Below are positions 1 to 8,600 of a stretch of 14,014 nt of DNA, piece after piece. How positions within the stretch are numbered: position 1 is the stretch's first letter; the number at the start of each line of letters is the position of its first letter. Position numbers and translations under genes: made by a program. Origin of the DNA: an uncultured Clostridia bacterium (lineage in GTDB: Bacteria; Bacillota; Clostridia; Oscillospirales; Ruminococcaceae); contig CALDJI010000149.1 of assembly GCA_937901805.1 (NCBI GenBank), positions 1-14,014 on the forward strand, given 5' to 3'. A model generated the notes under the pieces. It was not told the origin of the DNA. It made no database searches and saw only the letters and a program-made list of their open reading frames with translations.

Positions 1-1
1 G

Positions 2-103
2 TCGAAGCATAAGAACGGGCAGGATGTGGGGATGGAGCGGATGCAGGAGCTGTGGAAAGGATGGAAGCTGATTGACGGGGAGGGGAAGATGGGGGTAAAA
101 TAA
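2..103 (+). CDS. C-terminal fragment of an unrecognised protein (5' end outside window)
   Basis: An open frame enters from the left edge and runs 33 codons to a TAA. The tail is charged and has two Trp residues (ELWKGWKLIDGEGKMGVK). No frame-matched start is needed because the gene is cut by the window edge. I do not recognise the family from so short a piece, and no terminator (stem followed by a T-run) is obvious after it. It is kept as a likely gene end only because the frame is open to the window edge and the residue mix is protein-like. It could also be chance coding of 100 bases. Confidence 0.4.
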   Translation, partial: SKHKNGQDVGMERMQELWKGWKLIDGEGKMGVK

Positions 104-184
104 AAGGGAGTATACGCGGATCTGGGGAAAGAGTTCCGGATGTGAAGACCCACGCAAGAAGATATGTAGTTATTCTGCAAAGGA
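104..184. other. Short intergenic gap between converging genes
   Basis: This gap separates the partial plus-strand gene from the end of the minus-strand small membrane gene. There is a weak imperfect inverted pair (ATCTGGGGAA ... TTCCGGAT near 119-140) but no T-run on either strand, so I do not call a terminator. Nothing else is recognisable here. Confidence 0.4.
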
Positions 185-361
185 TTAAAGGTAGTATAAA
201 AGGCAAGAGATTAATACGTTGCAAAACTCAAGAAAAATAGAAACAATGAGCCAGAAGGATTTGTGTTCAGGCTGTTGAGTAACCAAAGAAACAGTTTGTT
301 TTACTGCATAACCACATACTGCGGCGGCTAAAGATAAGATGATATCAACGATGAACTCCAT
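185..361 (-). CDS. Small 58-residue membrane protein, possible holin-like or type I toxin-like peptide
   Basis: On the minus strand an ATG at 361-359 opens 58 codons ending in TAA at 187-185. It is preceded by a strong ribosome binding site, AAAAGGAGAAAAACT-ATG, with about 7-8 bases between AGGAG and ATG. The product begins MEFIVDIILSLAAAVCGYAV, a hydrophobic helix of about 17 residues. A polar linker containing QQPEHK follows, then a second hydrophobic segment of about 22 residues (from FWLIVSIFLEF) running to the end. It is thus a two-helix hairpin with almost no soluble part. Small hydrophobic proteins of this size in Firmicutes include holin-like peptides and type I toxins, but I recognise no specific family and no antitoxin RNA is demonstrable by eye. 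It lies divergent to the ATPase/RloB pair. Function is unknown; the gene call rests on the RBS and coherent topology. Confidence 0.6.
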   Translation of the reverse strand: MEFIVDIILSLAAAVCGYAVKQTVSLVTQQPEHKSFWLIVSIFLEFCNVLISCLLYYL

Positions 362-626
362 AGTTTTTCTCCTTTTAGATGATTTAAAAGAAATATGTAA
401 GAATTTTTTTAGATGAAAGCACTTGATGAAAAAAATTAAAAAAAAAGAGTGATTGACGGGAGGAAAGTGAGAAAGATGTCTTTTAAAATTGAATTGGTTG
501 CAATGAAAAATTATGAGAAAACAGGGATAATACCATCAAAAAATTAGTTGGCGTTGGGCTGGAATATCGCTTTTTGTAGGATATCACTAAGATGAATTAA
601 GGATAGGTTAAAAAGGAGGAGTGATA
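362..626. promoter_or_regulatory. AT-rich divergent intergenic region, promoters for both sides expected
   Basis: This 265-base stretch lies between the starts of the minus-strand small gene and the plus-strand ATPase gene, so it should hold both promoters. It contains A-tracts around 428-447 and a short direct repeat, TTTTAGATGA (about 372-382, with a near copy about 407-415). The best plus-strand promoter-like pair I see is TTGGGC at 554-559 and TAGGAT at 577-582 with a 17-base spacer, which is weak. No convincing -35/-10 pair was found for the minus strand. A 23-codon plus-strand frame at 476-547 has a GGGAGG 12 bases upstream and is not convincing as a gene. Confidence 0.35.
614..619 (+). 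promoter_or_regulatory. Ribosome binding site that selects the GTG at 627
   Basis: AGGAGG sits at 614-619. A GTG at 621 is only one base downstream, too close to be used. The in-frame GTG at 627 is seven bases downstream, the ideal spacing, and gives an N-terminus MLLRYVVSNFKS that begins directly with the first strand of the ATPase fold. Confidence 0.7.
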
Positions 627-1958
627 GTGCTTTTAAGGTATGTTGTAAGTAATTTTAAATCTATTGGGCATCCCGTAGAGTTTAGCATGTTTCCAACGGA
701 AGAAAGCACCGATGAACGCTTTTTGAAAACAATTACAACAAAAGCCGGTAAATGGAAGGTGTTGCGGCGTGGCGGCCTTTTTGGCCCTAATGCATCGGGC
801 AAATCTTCCTTTATCGAATCGATTGATTTTGCCCGGGATTATATCGTGGATGGACAGAAAAGCGGAAAAGGAACGGGAGTTAATCAGTTTAGAGGTGATT
901 TTGAAGATATCGAAGGAATTTCTTCCTTTCAGTTCATGTTTTACATGGAAGGCGAAGTTTATGAGTATGGTTTTTCTGTGGATCGGCGCCAAGTGCATGA
1001 AGAATGGCTGATGCAGTTAACTGAAAAAGATCTTGAGCCGCTATTCACTCGTATTACAGATGAAAATGGTAAAACAGAAATTGAAATCGAATCAAGATTT
1101 GCGCGTCATAAATCCAAGGATAGAATGTTGGCTGATGTTCTCAAAGAGAGTATTCAAGAGAGCCAGAAAAATCAGCTTTTCTTATATAAGCTGTATGACA
1201 ATGGAATCAAAAAGGCAGAGAGAATTGTCAGGTGGTTTAAAAATCTGCAAGTTATTTTCCCTGAAACCACAGTACAAGCTCTTCCAATTCGTATGAAAAC
1301 GGATGAAGATCTGCGCAATTATATTGCAAGTATGCTTGATAAGATGGATACAGGCGTTTATGAGATTTCTGTGGCAAGTGATGAAATTGATTTTCATGAA
1401 TTTGCGCAAAAGTTGGATTTACCCAAAGAAATTGTGGATAAAATCGAAGAAATTAAAAATGGAATTGTGAATTTGGCTGGAAGATACTTTATTTTTGCAG
1501 AAAACAAAAAGAAAAGGACTATCTTGGTTCAGCTTAAGTTTAATCATCGGTTAAATCGCAAAAAAGTTCAGTTTAATATAGATGAAGAATCTGATGGTAC
1601 ACAACGTTTGGTTGATTTACTTCCCATGCTGTTTACGATTGGTAAGAATCCAGTCATTTATTTGGTTGATGAAATTGATAGGAGTTTGCACACAAAACTT
1701 TCGTTGTTTTTACTTGATGAATTTGCATGTAGGGCACAAGAAGGAAGCAACCAGATTATTTTTACAGCGCATGATGTGAACTTAATAAATCTGGATAATT
1801 TTCGCCAGGATGAGATATGGTTTATTGAGAAAACTCAAATGGGGGAATCTACATTAAGGCCATTTTCTGATTTTGAAGTCAAAACAGGTCAAGATACTTT
1901 AAAAGCTTATTTGAGTGGTAGATTTGGCGCTGTTCCGATGATTAGGGGGATACACTAA
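627..1958 (+). CDS. AbiLi/RloA-like AAA-family ATPase of an abortive infection module
   Basis: This 443-residue ATP-binding protein belongs to the ABC/SMC-like AAA_15/AAA_21 group used in OLD, RloA and AbiLi defence proteins. Visible motifs: N-terminal strand LLRYVVSNFKSI; Walker A GPNASGKS at about residues 53-60; a signature-like SDGTQR at about 322-327 just before the nucleotide-binding C half; Walker B VIYLVDEID at about 343-351 with the catalytic Glu at 349; and an H-loop FTAHD with His at about 382. The middle region (about 130-310) is a helical, charged insertion. There is no fused nuclease domain, consistent with a partner in trans. The stop TAA overlaps the next gene's ATG (TAATG), so translation is probably coupled. 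By family, AbiLi/RloA acts in the cytoplasm with an RloB-type partner in anti-phage abortive infection; that role is inferred, not shown. The start is GTG 627, although GTG 621 is also open. The gene is AT-rich relative to the downstream operon. Confidence 0.88.
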   Translation: MLLRYVVSNFKSIGHPVEFSMFPTEESTDERFLKTITTKAGKWKVLRRGGLFGPNASGKSSFIESIDFARDYIVDGQKSGKGTGVNQFRGDFEDIEGISSFQFMFYMEGEVYEYGFSVDRRQVHEEWLMQLTEKDLEPLFTRITDENGKTEIEIESRFARHKSKDRMLADVLKESIQESQKNQLFLYKLYDNGIKKAERIVRWFKNLQVIFPETTVQALPIRMKTDEDLRNYIASMLDKMDTGVYEISVASDEIDFHEFAQKLDLPKEIVDKIEEIKNGIVNLAGRYFIFAENKKKRTILVQLKFNHRLNRKKVQFNIDEESDGTQRLVDLLPMLFTIGKNPVIYLVDEIDRSLHTKLSLFLLDEFACRAQEGSNQIIFTAHDVNLINLDNFRQDEIWFIEKTQMGESTLRPFSDFEVKTGQDTLKAYLSGRFGAVPMIRGIH

Positions 1959-2746
1959 TGCCGCGTATTAAAAGTAGAGTGCCTTTTACCCCACAAAATC
2001 CTTACCGTGTGGTTAGGCCGCAAACTAGTAAAATTATTTTTCTTTCATGCGAAGGAAGTGTAACAGAGGAAGAATACTTTGGATTGATTTCAGATATTTA
2101 TAGTGAGATAAGGAGTAAAATCCAGTTTGTTTCTGTTGCTGAAGACGCTGTTTTTACTGCTCCTAAATTTAGAACACAAGAGCAAGTGACGCTGCTTAGT
2201 AAAGTGCGTCCGAAGCATTTGGTCGAGCGGATTGATTGCTTTAAAGCTGAAAAAAATGATATTTATCAGTTTGAAAAGTATCCGGAAGATGAGTTTTGGA
2301 TTTTAACAGATGTGGATCAGAACTGGTCAGATCAGCTTATTGATCCTAAAACTACTAAAACTTATAAAGATGAGTGGGATGAGGCAGTGGCAGCATGTGA
2401 AGAAAAAGGATATCACTATGCAATAAGCAATCCTTTTTTTGAGATATGGTTACTATTGCATCATGACCAGCCTTCTGAAGAGGATAAAAGTTTTGCTGTA
2501 TCAGATAGGCATTCTTATGAAAAAACAAATCACTTCCGTACAAGGTTATCAGAGCTTGGTGTACCTTTAAAGGACAAGAAACATATCAACTTTTCAAACT
2601 ATAGCGATGAAAAAATTAAAACGGCGGTTCAGCGGGCTGAAGCGTTACATATGGACAAGGCAGATATGTGTCCACGGTATTTTGCAACTACGGTATATCT
2701 GCTTGTAAAAAAAATATTTGAAATGTTGCCGGAGAAATCTTGGTAA
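1958..2746 (+). CDS. RloB/AbiLii family protein, predicted effector partner of the ATPase
   Basis: This is a 262-residue protein whose ATG overlaps the upstream stop by one base. It shows the hallmarks of RloB-like proteins: an N-terminal strand followed by CEGSVTEEEYF (Glu at residue 32), an acidic DVD at 118-120 at the end of a hydrophobic strand (FWILTDVD), and SNPFFEIWLLLHH at about 157-169. Conserved Glu plus DxD is the arrangement of Toprim-like metal-binding nuclease folds, so nuclease activity is a reasonable inference; I cannot show it. In the AbiL system (AbiLi ATPase plus AbiLii RloB) the two proteins are both part of the locus, matching the order, overlap and sizes here. The protein is soluble, with no signal peptide or membrane segment. 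Full length by comparison with the family's typical 200-270 residues. Alternative reading: a chromosomal RloAB pair of a restriction-linked locus, but no hsd genes are in view. Confidence 0.85.
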   Translation: MPRIKSRVPFTPQNPYRVVRPQTSKIIFLSCEGSVTEEEYFGLISDIYSEIRSKIQFVSVAEDAVFTAPKFRTQEQVTLLSKVRPKHLVERIDCFKAEKNDIYQFEKYPEDEFWILTDVDQNWSDQLIDPKTTKTYKDEWDEAVAACEEKGYHYAISNPFFEIWLLLHHDQPSEEDKSFAVSDRHSYEKTNHFRTRLSELGVPLKDKKHINFSNYSDEKIKTAVQRAEALHMDKADMCPRYFATTVYLLVKKIFEMLPEKSW

Positions 2747-2886
2747 AAGATACATGGGGGATATGTGGCTACATTAATTTGAAAAAATTTATTCGCAGAT
2801 GGAAAAAGAGTTTGGAAAAATTTACAAGGGAGAAACTGATGATTATGGTGAAAATAAAATAGATTTCATAGGAAGGGGGCGGACTT
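2747..2886. other. Intergenic region before the unknown operon
   Basis: 140 bases separate the defence pair from the next gene cluster. I see no stem with a T-run to act as a terminator and no clear promoter. An open frame without an RBS (2778-2996, ATG at 2799) crosses it and overlaps the start of the next gene in another frame. The end carries the GGAAGGGGGCGGA purine stretch that serves as the RBS of the 2887 gene. Confidence 0.4.
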
Positions 2887-4401
2887 ATGGATTTGTGCAT
2901 GAGGACAAAAATGCCAGTCAGGAGCATGGTTACCTGCAAGTTGGAGCAATTGAAAACATGGGTAGATCCCGGGGAAATACCGGGGCTTTCCAATGAAAAT
3001 TTTTCATTGGATTATGAAACGGATGACGCATTGTATATCGTAAAGCCTGAGGTGGGATATTCCATTATGAACAGCCTGTTTGAACCGCAGCAATGTGAGG
3101 CGGAAGAAGAGGCGGTGGAAAAGCTGCGCAGATTGGCGGTTCATGAGGCGCTTCAGGCAAAATGTTACGCACAGGAAAATGCGAATCCGGTTTATCAGAA
3201 CCTGCTGTCATGTCTGGAGGACAGCAATTTTACAGGAATTATTTTATGTAATCTGAATGTCAGGCTGAACAGCCCGGAACTTCTTGGCCCGGGTATCTTC
3301 GTTCGGCAATTTTCTTATCGAATTCCCTTTTTAAAAATCGAAAATGCAGAATTCTTTGCGCATCATGCAGAAGTAAAAAATGGTGTGGTGAAAGGCTGGC
3401 TGGAATCATCAGAATCAGCTTATACATGGAGAGAGCAGGAATTTTCTTTGACTGTCAGGAATATATTTGCTTTTTTGGATGGAGAACAGATTGTAAATCC
3501 CGGTATCAGGATGGAATTATCGCTGTATACACTGTTTGGAATGGAAGCATATGCGAAAGAAAGCCTGTTTTTTCAGGGACTTTATACGCGAATCTCCAGC
3601 GGATCGGGGGAAGTGGATGCATATCATCTTCTAATGGTTTCTGCCGGAATTTTGGAATTTCAGGACAGCTGGCTCTGCCGGGTCAGATTGGAAAAGGCAG
3701 AGACGGGGCTTATCGAGAACGGCGACAGGATGTCTTTTCAAGTGAGTCTGGAAGGAAAGCTGTTTTTCAGGGATCCGGCTTCCGGATTTTGCCCTGTTGA
3801 TTGCATGAGGTTTCGGCATCTTCGAATAGAGCTTGAGCTGACAGAACAGATTGGAACGCGAATGGATCACTACCGTAATATCCGATTTCCGATGCGGCAG
3901 GATTTTTTGGGAGAAAAATCGGTTCTTGGACAGCTTCCTTATCATTCAATTCAGTTAGTAAGCTGGGAGGATGGGGAATGGCCGGAAAGTCTCGGATTTT
4001 CCAGAATGCAGGTTCCAATCAGCCAAAGCCTGTGGAAAAAAGCAAAAGGGACACGTTGGTTTGGCGTAGTCGCTGGAATTGAATTTTTTCATGGGATAAG
4101 TCTGGATGTCCTATTTGCTTTTTCCGGACAGGAACCATTTTACGCAGGGGCAAGATTTGGCATGGGGACAGGAGGAAGAGAATTGCCAATATCATCGCTG
4201 CTTTCGCTGTCTGCTTCTGAGGCGGCAATTTTGCAGGAGGAAGGAGGAAGTGTCAGGTTGATCCTAAAAGGGATCAAAGCGTCGCTGCTTGGAATCCGGG
4301 TTCCGGAGGGGAGCCTGAATCTGGCGATTATCCCTCATAAAGAGAAGGAATGCAGTTGGTATTGTGTGTATGGAAAAGGGGAGAAGGAGGGGGATATATG
4401 A
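2887..4401 (+). CDS. Uncharacterised 504-residue beta-rich protein
   Basis: I cannot assign a named function. The start is ATG 2887, preceded by GGAAGGGGGCGGACTT; in-frame ATGs at 2899, 2911 and 2926 are alternatives, so the exact N-terminus is uncertain. There is no signal peptide or transmembrane helix. After a basic leader, residues 36-60 are acidic (SLDYETDDALY), residues 72-100 form a helix rich in Glu/Ala, and residues 100-170 contain NPVYQNLL, FTGIILCN and FFAHHAEV. These three patches look like conserved motifs of large uncharacterised bacterial beta-proteins that I recall only loosely (possibly DUF6603-like). The rest is alternating hydrophobic/polar strand-like sequence, ending in a glycine-containing patch about 453-482 (LKGIKASLLGIRVPEG). 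The stop overlaps the next start as ATGA, so it is translationally coupled to the MBL protein. It probably works with the downstream giant protein; this is inferred from linkage and similar style only. Confidence 0.8.
   Translation: MDLCMRTKMPVRSMVTCKLEQLKTWVDPGEIPGLSNENFSLDYETDDALYIVKPEVGYSIMNSLFEPQQCEAEEEAVEKLRRLAVHEALQAKCYAQENANPVYQNLLSCLEDSNFTGIILCNLNVRLNSPELLGPGIFVRQFSYRIPFLKIENAEFFAHHAEVKNGVVKGWLESSESAYTWREQEFSLTVRNIFAFLDGEQIVNPGIRMELSLYTLFGMEAYAKESLFFQGLYTRISSGSGEVDAYHLLMVSAGILEFQDSWLCRVRLEKAETGLIENGDRMSFQVSLEGKLFFRDPASGFCPVDCMRFRHLRIELELTEQIGTRMDHYRNIRFPMRQDFLGEKSVLGQLPYHSIQLVSWEDGEWPESLGFSRMQVPISQSLWKKAKGTRWFGVVAGIEFFHGISLDVLFAFSGQEPFYAGARFGMGTGGRELPISSLLSLSASEAAILQEEGGSVRLILKGIKASLLGIRVPEGSLNLAIIPHKEKECSWYCVYGKGEKEGDI
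2968..2984 (+). repeat. GC hairpin inside the start of the 504-residue gene
   Basis: CCCGG (2968-2972) pairs with CCGGG (2980-2984) across a seven-base loop, five G-C pairs. It lies six bases upstream of a longer perfect inverted repeat and could be an RNA structure in the early coding region or leader. It may be chance. Confidence 0.4.
2990..3010. repeat. Perfect 10+1+10 inverted repeat in the early coding region
   Basis: The arm CCAATGAAAA (2990-2999) is followed by a single T and then its exact reverse complement TTTTCATTGG (3001-3010). With a one-base centre it suits a dimeric DNA-binding protein better than an RNA hairpin. It falls about 105 bases into the 504-residue gene, where it encodes SNENFSLD, and just at the stop of the overlapping frame that ends at 2996. 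It may be an operator or a coding coincidence; the symmetry itself is directly visible. Confidence 0.5.
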
Positions 4402-5504
4402 GCCTAATTTCTTTTACAATGTACTATGTTGGGCATGGTTCTATGTTTTATGCAAAGGTGTACGATAGAGACAGAAAATTGGAAATGCAAATCCTCGTGG
4501 ATGCCGGAAGTACTTCTGATGCAACGGGATGGGAAGCTGATGCAAATAAGGAGAGGGTTATTGAGGAAATTATGGAAAATAATGTTCCGCTGATTGTTTG
4601 TTTGACGCATCTGCATCGAGACCATTATAGTTTTTTAACTGATTTATTTAAGAAAATTAACCGGGAAGAACGGTGGGATATGTTAGCCGCTTTTATTGTA
4701 GGATCCATGCATAGGGGGATAGATACAGATGAACTGATAAGGTATTCCGGAGAATTCCAACAGCTTGCATACTTGGTTAGCGGACAAAAGGAAGACGCGT
4801 GGTGGCCGCTGGATATTGTTGATGAGGAAACTGATTTGTGGATATCGAAGGAAGGAGATGTGAGGCTGTCAGTGCTTTTTAATTGTTTGTGCGGATATGG
4901 AGATGAAAATGATAATAGCGCTGTGTTTTGTTTGCGGCATTTACAGTCCAGTAATTTAGTGATATTTACCGGGGATATTACCGGGGCAACGCTGCAAAGA
5001 ATTGATGAATGCAGCGCATATAAGGAAGCTTTAAGGAAGGGGTTAGCACGTTATTTTGTTTATATGACGATTCCGCATCATGGTTCTATACATACGCTGG
5101 AAAAAGAATATTTTGTTATGAACAGGAATCGATATGGCGCTAATATATACACAACAAAAAATCTGAATAATTTTTTCAGAGCGATTGGCTTCAAAAAAGG
5201 AGGATTGTTGCTCAGTTCAGGAGTATTGGATTTGCATGGACATCCGGATTTTTTTGTAGTACGTATGTTTTATCCGTATGCAAAAAGGGATCATATATTT
5301 CAGGAAATTGTTCCATGTTACGTAACATATGATGAACCCGGGTATTCTGTAATTTTAGACATGCCTTTACCGGATGAAGGGTGGTATGGATTTGAAAATA
5401 TGAGACAGTTTTATACAACCGTACATGTAAAGAGGGTAAATCATGTGCCAACATTGGAGACCAAGGATGCGCATATACATATGGAGTGGGAGCCTCCCAT
5501 ATAA
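4398..5504 (+). CDS. ComEC-like metallo-beta-lactamase-fold hydrolase
   Basis: This 368-residue soluble protein has the metallo-beta-lactamase fold. Motifs: early strand plus glycine MYYVGHGSMFYAK (residues 8-20), ILVDAGST at 32-39, the metal-binding HLHRDH at 71-76, DNSAVF at about 172-177, TGD at 191-193, IPHHGS at 225-230 and SSGVLDLHGHPD at about 273-284. The set VGxGxs, DaG, HxHxDH, N-S-hydrophobic, TGD and PHHGS is that of the ComEC/Rec2 C-terminal hydrolase group (nuclease or phosphodiesterase-like), but there are no ComEC membrane helices. All metal ligands appear present, so it should be active; the substrate is unknown. ATG 4398 is chosen because of the GGAGAAGGAGGGGGATAT RBS and the ATGA overlap with the previous stop; an in-frame upstream ATG at 4350 lies inside that gene and is less likely. 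The C-terminal 80 residues are a family-specific extension. GC is lower (about 40% in samples) than in its neighbours. Confidence 0.87.
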   Translation: MSLISFTMYYVGHGSMFYAKVYDRDRKLEMQILVDAGSTSDATGWEADANKERVIEEIMENNVPLIVCLTHLHRDHYSFLTDLFKKINREERWDMLAAFIVGSMHRGIDTDELIRYSGEFQQLAYLVSGQKEDAWWPLDIVDEETDLWISKEGDVRLSVLFNCLCGYGDENDNSAVFCLRHLQSSNLVIFTGDITGATLQRIDECSAYKEALRKGLARYFVYMTIPHHGSIHTLEKEYFVMNRNRYGANIYTTKNLNNFFRAIGFKKGGLLLSSGVLDLHGHPDFFVVRMFYPYAKRDHIFQEIVPCYVTYDEPGYSVILDMPLPDEGWYGFENMRQFYTTVHVKRVNHVPTLETKDAHIHMEWEPPI

Positions 5505-5620
5505 TTGAAAGCTTGGATGTTAAAAATTGAAAGTACCTCGGATTATAGTCCCTTTGTACGCTGAGGGGGAAAGATGCTGCTGATAGAAACGCTATGGAAG
5601 AGGAATAAGGAGAAAATTCC
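5505..5620. other. Leader before the giant gene
   Basis: 116 bases with no convincing terminator or promoter. Short complementary runs (CCTC near 5536 and GAGG near 5563) are too weak to call. It ends with AATAAGGAGAAAATTCC-ATG, a good RBS (GGAG, eight bases from the ATG) for the giant gene. Confidence 0.4.
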
Positions 5621-8600
5621 ATGAAAAAACAGACTTTAAAACAGTATTTTGGAACAATCGGGAAAATGCTGTGTTCTGAGCAGGTAGTTTTGAAGTATCG
5701 GGATTGTCCTTTCCAGAATGCTGAATTTACGGATATAACGACAGAAGGAAAGATAATAGAAGGAATTTTGAGCATGCCTTCTGAGGTAAGAGAGCGGTTT
5801 CCATGGGTGGATGAAAAACTGCATGTAAAGGGAAGCGCTGCAGGAGCTGAGTTTATGCTGGAGGCAATCCTTGCGGATATCAGTCAATTGGGATTACCGC
5901 AGAAGCTCCCGTTTGCGGTGAGAGAAGCCAGTATTAAATTTTCCAACAGAAAAAAGAAGATACCTTCGGAACTGGCAGGAATGATAAAAGCAGAGTTGTG
6001 GGAATCTGAGCTGGAAGTCTTTTTAAAGGGAGGAGTAGGGACGGAAGGGCTGATTCCGATTGTTTTCAGATTTTATCCTTTCAGAGGAGGAAAGAGGAGA
6101 GAATATTACGGGAGCTTTGAAGAGGGACAGGCAGCCATGGATGCGGGCAGATTTGTCAAAAGCTGTACGGGAATTTCTGTGGATTTTGCAGAAATCCTGC
6201 CGGTTGAATTTCCATTTTCATCCCAGATCAGACCGGGGGACTTTTTCATATGTATCAAGGAGGAGGGCGGGGCACTTTCGATAGAAGCGGTTTCGTGCAG
6301 GCTTATTTATGAAAAAGAGCAGTCCCTGTTTTCAATCGCAGGGATATCGTTTCGGAATTTGTATCTGGATCTGGCGTTTTACAGACAGGATAATTTGGAA
6401 ATGTCCTGTTATCCGGCGATTGGCGGGACACTGGAAATCGCAGGAATTCCGTTGACCTTCCGTTTTGACAGACCCTATCACGTTCTGACGGTAGATTCCT
6501 GTAATTTACCGGAAAAAAGGGCGGTTTCCATTCTGGATGCAGCAGGAACTCTGGGATTTGCAGTTCCGGAGTTTTTGAAAACAGTTGTGATTGAGAATGT
6601 ATTTTTGCAGGCGGATATTGAAAGCAGGGGATTTTCGGCGTGCCTGTATTTTTCCAACGCTTCCATTCAAAACATGAGGAGGAGCGTTTCAGACGGTCTG
6701 GCGTTAGAGTGGTCGGAAGCAGGGATTAGCCTGCAGACAGGAAACGGGAAAATGCGGATTGGATTTAGAAGTGAGCTGCTGCTGAGAGGCGAAACAGAGA
6801 TGCTGGGCGTATTTTCTGTCAGGGGAATCTGGGAGAACGGGCAGATTTTATTTTTCGGATATTGGGTTTGCGGAACAGGTAGCTTTAACCGGATTTACGA
6901 AGAAATATTCGGTGTCAGGATTCCGGCACAGGTACCGGTTTTTACGGTGCAGAATCTGGAGCTTTCCGGAAAGATCGGGGAAGCGGTAAGGCTGGAGCGG
7001 ATACAAGGAACGGTATCCGCTGAAATTGCAGACGAGAGTCTGCTGGGATTTGCTTTTCAGGTAACAGCTCAGGTTGTATCGGATGAAAATGGATTTATGT
7101 GCACGGGAATGATAGATTTTGCACGCTATTTTAAAATGGAAGCAAGGGCGCTATGGACAAGGGGAGGGGTATTTTCATGGAGCTTTGCGCTGGTCATAGA
7201 GAATTGGAGAGTTGAGGTTTCTTATGATGAGAAAACAGAAGTGGTTACGGGAAAACTAAACGGCGCATGCACGTTGGGAGAGCTGACAGATGCGCTTCTG
7301 CGTCTTTTGAATCCATCAGACAGCTATGTAAGAAGCAGCGCGTGGAGCTTTCTGGATCGCCTGTCTTTTACAGGATGCAGCGTTTCCTACAGGAAAAAAA
7401 CGGACAGGATGGAATTTTCCCTGAACATGGATTATCAAAATGCTTTTGTGAGGATAGACCGGCTGACAGCAGCGTTGGATGGGAACGGTGTGCAGTTTCA
7501 GATTATCGGCAATTTTATGGGAACCGATTACGGGGAAGAAAACCCGCTGGCATTTGCGCCGAATGATCCGCCCGAGACAACCGGGCGTGGATTTTGTGTG
7601 GAGTATATGGCGCTTGCAAAGGGGATAGAGACTCCGGAGCTGTCATCTGAACATTCAGTTGAACAGAACATTCTTGTTCTAAAAAAAGAGTGGAATCAGG
7701 AGACGGCATTGGAAAGGCTGAAGCTCAGGGAAGAAGCAGGGATCATAATGGGATTGGAGATCAGTCTGGCTTCTATGGTAAAAGTACAGCTTCTTTATCA
7801 GGAAGAACGGGGATACTGCGGCGGACGCTTTTTGATGGATGGTCCAAAGGCGGGGGCTTTGACAGGATTGTCGGCAGAGCTTTCTTATGGAAAACTGCAA
7901 AGCGGGATTGGCGTTTTTTCGGGAAGATTTCTTCCGCCCGGTCAGATGAAAACATTATCCTTTGGAGCAGTCTGTCTGGGATTGGGAGAGATTGAGGGAC
8001 GTGTTTATACAAACGGGGATTTTTATCTGGATGCGGGATTTCCGAAAAATCTGGATTTTACCCGTTCTTTTGCAATATCATATGGAATCTTTCATGGACG
8101 GGGAGGAATTTATATCCGGAAGGAGCAAAAGCTCACCGGACAGGAGACGGAGGCGGGATGGCGCTTTGGAATGGGGCTTGGGCTTTCCCTTTCTTTGGGA
8201 ACGGATTATAGAAATTCTATGTTCAGCGCGGCTGCAGAAGTAATCATGACAGGATGTTTTGAAGGAGTGTACAGCAGTGTTTCTGATCGGACAAGCGTGG
8301 ATCAGGGAGAGTATGAACTGGCTGCCGTGGCGCAGTTTCAGGGAATTTTGCAGGGAAATGTGGATTTTGGGATCATTGGCGCATCTGTCAGCGTGCAGCT
8401 TATGGCGCAGGCAGATGTTGCATTGAGTTCCAAAGAGACGACAAAGGTATCTCTGGGATTCAGGGTAGAGGCGTCAGCCACGGTAAGAGTGCTTTTTGTG
8501 CGGATCAGTTTTGGATTTTCTTTAAATGGATATGTGCGATTTGCGCTTGGGAACGAAAGAAGGCGGTGGCTGGAATATTCAAAGAGGGAGCGGCATCTTC

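Noticed and set aside
476..547. 23-codon plus-strand frame (MSFKIELVAMKN...)
   Set aside because: GGGAGG is 12 bases from the ATG, too far for an efficient site, and the peptide has no recognisable feature; could be a remnant or chance.
5212..5775. 187-codon minus-strand open frame across the MBL/giant junction
   Set aside because: No RBS, and it overlaps two plus-strand genes with clear motifs or RBS sites.
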